From the NCBI GenBank assembly GCA_016293155.1, contig JAEDEU010000042.1, forward strand, positions 1 through 13,321: a stretch of 13,321 bases of DNA, in the 5' to 3' direction. This stretch comes from Clostridiaceae bacterium. Its GTDB lineage: Bacteria > Bacillota > Clostridia > Oscillospirales > Butyricicoccaceae. The position numbers and the translations under genes were made by a program. A model generated the notes under the pieces. The model did no database searches and had not been told where the DNA came from. It worked only from the letters and a program-made list of their open reading frames with translations. Positions 12,795-13,321 of this stretch are shown piece by piece. Every line of letters begins with the position of its first letter. The first letter of the stretch is position 1.

Positions 12795-13256
12795 ATGGAA
12801 CGAATTGCAAGCTTTTGCGTGAATCATGACGTGCTGACCGAGGGGATGTACACCTCTCGCATAGACGGTGATATTACAACCTATGATATCCGTATGGTGA
12901 TCCCGAACGGCGGCGTGTATCTGGAGCCGGCGGCAAGCCATACCTTTGAGCATCTGTTTGCGACCTATGCGCGCAATACGGAATACGCCGACCGCGTGGT
13001 ATATGTTGGTCCGATGGGCTGCCGCACCGGATTTTATTTTTTGGTTCGTGATCTGGCACCGGAAATCGCGATTCAGATTGTGCGTGAGACCATGGACTTT
13101 GTGCTGAACTTTGAAGGAGAGGTTCCGGGAACGACCCGTATCGAGTGCGGAAATTATCTGGAGCACAGCCTGGAGGGAGCCAAGGCGATTGCGGCAAAGA
13201 TGAAGCCGATTCTGGCGGATTGGACGGCAGAAAAGCTGGTTTATCCGGAGGCGTAA
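12795..13256 (+). CDS. luxS: S-ribosylhomocysteine lyase (AI-2 synthase)
   Basis: The protein has 153 aa, normal for LuxS. It cleaves S-ribosylhomocysteine to homocysteine and 4,5-dihydroxy-2,3-pentanedione, the precursor of autoinducer 2. The zinc site HTFEH (H49, H53) and C118 in ECGN, the catalytic cysteine C76 in GPMGCRTGFYF, and the general base E52 are all present, along with the N-terminal ASFCVNHDVL (H11) and the TTYDIRM strand. GGAGGA (12782-12787) lies 7 nt before the ATG; an upstream in-frame extension to 12678 runs through the promoter and is rejected. It works directly after MtnN, its divergent neighbour, and supplies homocysteine to MetH. No clear terminator is visible before the window ends. 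Confidence 0.96.
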   Translation: MERIASFCVNHDVLTEGMYTSRIDGDITTYDIRMVIPNGGVYLEPAASHTFEHLFATYARNTEYADRVVYVGPMGCRTGFYFLVRDLAPEIAIQIVRETMDFVLNFEGEVPGTTRIECGNYLEHSLEGAKAIAAKMKPILADWTAEKLVYPEA

Positions 13257-13321
13257 TCAAGCGATACCACACGCGCAAAGTTTTTTGACGAAAAATGAAA
13301 GTTTTTGTTGACAAGCGATGC
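13257..13321 (+). other. Downstream of luxS: -35-like elements, truncated
   Basis: No gene fits in these 65 nt. AAAGTTTTTTGAC (13277-13289) is nearly repeated as AAAGTTTTTGTTGAC (13298-13312). The second carries a perfect TTGACA (13308-13313) that may be the -35 of a promoter whose -10 lies outside the window. Confidence 0.35.

Noticed and set aside
1..13321. Mobile elements, CRISPR arrays, tRNA/rRNA genes, toxin-antitoxin or defence genes
   Set aside because: Nothing resembling transposases, integrases, regularly spaced repeats, cloverleaf sequences or known defence proteins was found. All large frames are accounted for by housekeeping or sporulation genes.

Overview
The window looks like chromosomal housekeeping DNA from a GC-rich, endospore-forming Clostridia member (Bacillota). 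An Oscillospiraceae- or Butyricicoccaceae-type gut anaerobe is a guess. The signs are strong AGGAGG-type ribosome binding sites, sigma-A-like promoters, RNase J, a YlmH S4 protein, MnmM (YtqB family), a 3D-domain protein, a Thermotoga/Clostridia-style split methionine synthase, and the dipicolinate synthase pair DpaA/DpaB, which implies sporulation. I see no insertion sequence, prophage, CRISPR array, tRNA or rRNA.

Layout. Positions 1-32 hold a hairpin terminator. Positions 47-4412 (minus strand) are a tight operon read right to left: metF, a stand-alone MetH reactivation protein, metH without its reactivation domain, and a membrane-anchored 3D-domain protein. metF has a clear promoter (4461-4489) with a leader of only about 40 nt. 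A 495-nt intergenic region follows; its right part is the leader of rnj (RNase J, 4908-6569, plus strand), which contains a long foldable hairpin ending in a U-tract. A bidirectional terminator separates rnj from the convergent birA (6621-7610, minus). birA and the ylmH-mnmM pair (7738-9103, plus) diverge from one nearly mirror-symmetric promoter. ybjQ (UPF0145) and uppP (9188-10391) follow with their own promoter, whose -35 lies in a perfect inverted repeat, and a strong terminator. dpaA-dpaB (10485-11914) overlap by ATGA and have a sigma-K-like promoter. A convergent terminator precedes mtnN (11991-12674, minus), which diverges from luxS (12795-13256, plus) through back-to-back sigma-A-like promoters.

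How it fits together. Both ends of the window serve the activated methyl cycle. MtnN cleaves S-adenosylhomocysteine, LuxS splits the product to homocysteine and the AI-2 precursor, MetF makes 5-methyltetrahydrofolate, and cobalamin-dependent MetH with its separate reactivator remakes methionine. The middle holds RNA and translation functions (RNase J, YlmH, MnmM), biotin-protein ligase/repressor, envelope lipid-carrier recycling (UppP) and spore dipicolinate synthesis.

I do not see a convincing wholly new system. The parts most worth a second look are regulatory: the mirror-image birA/ylmH promoter, the mtnN/luxS promoter pair, the rnj leader, the palindrome at the ybjQ promoter, and the 3D protein attached to the methionine operon.
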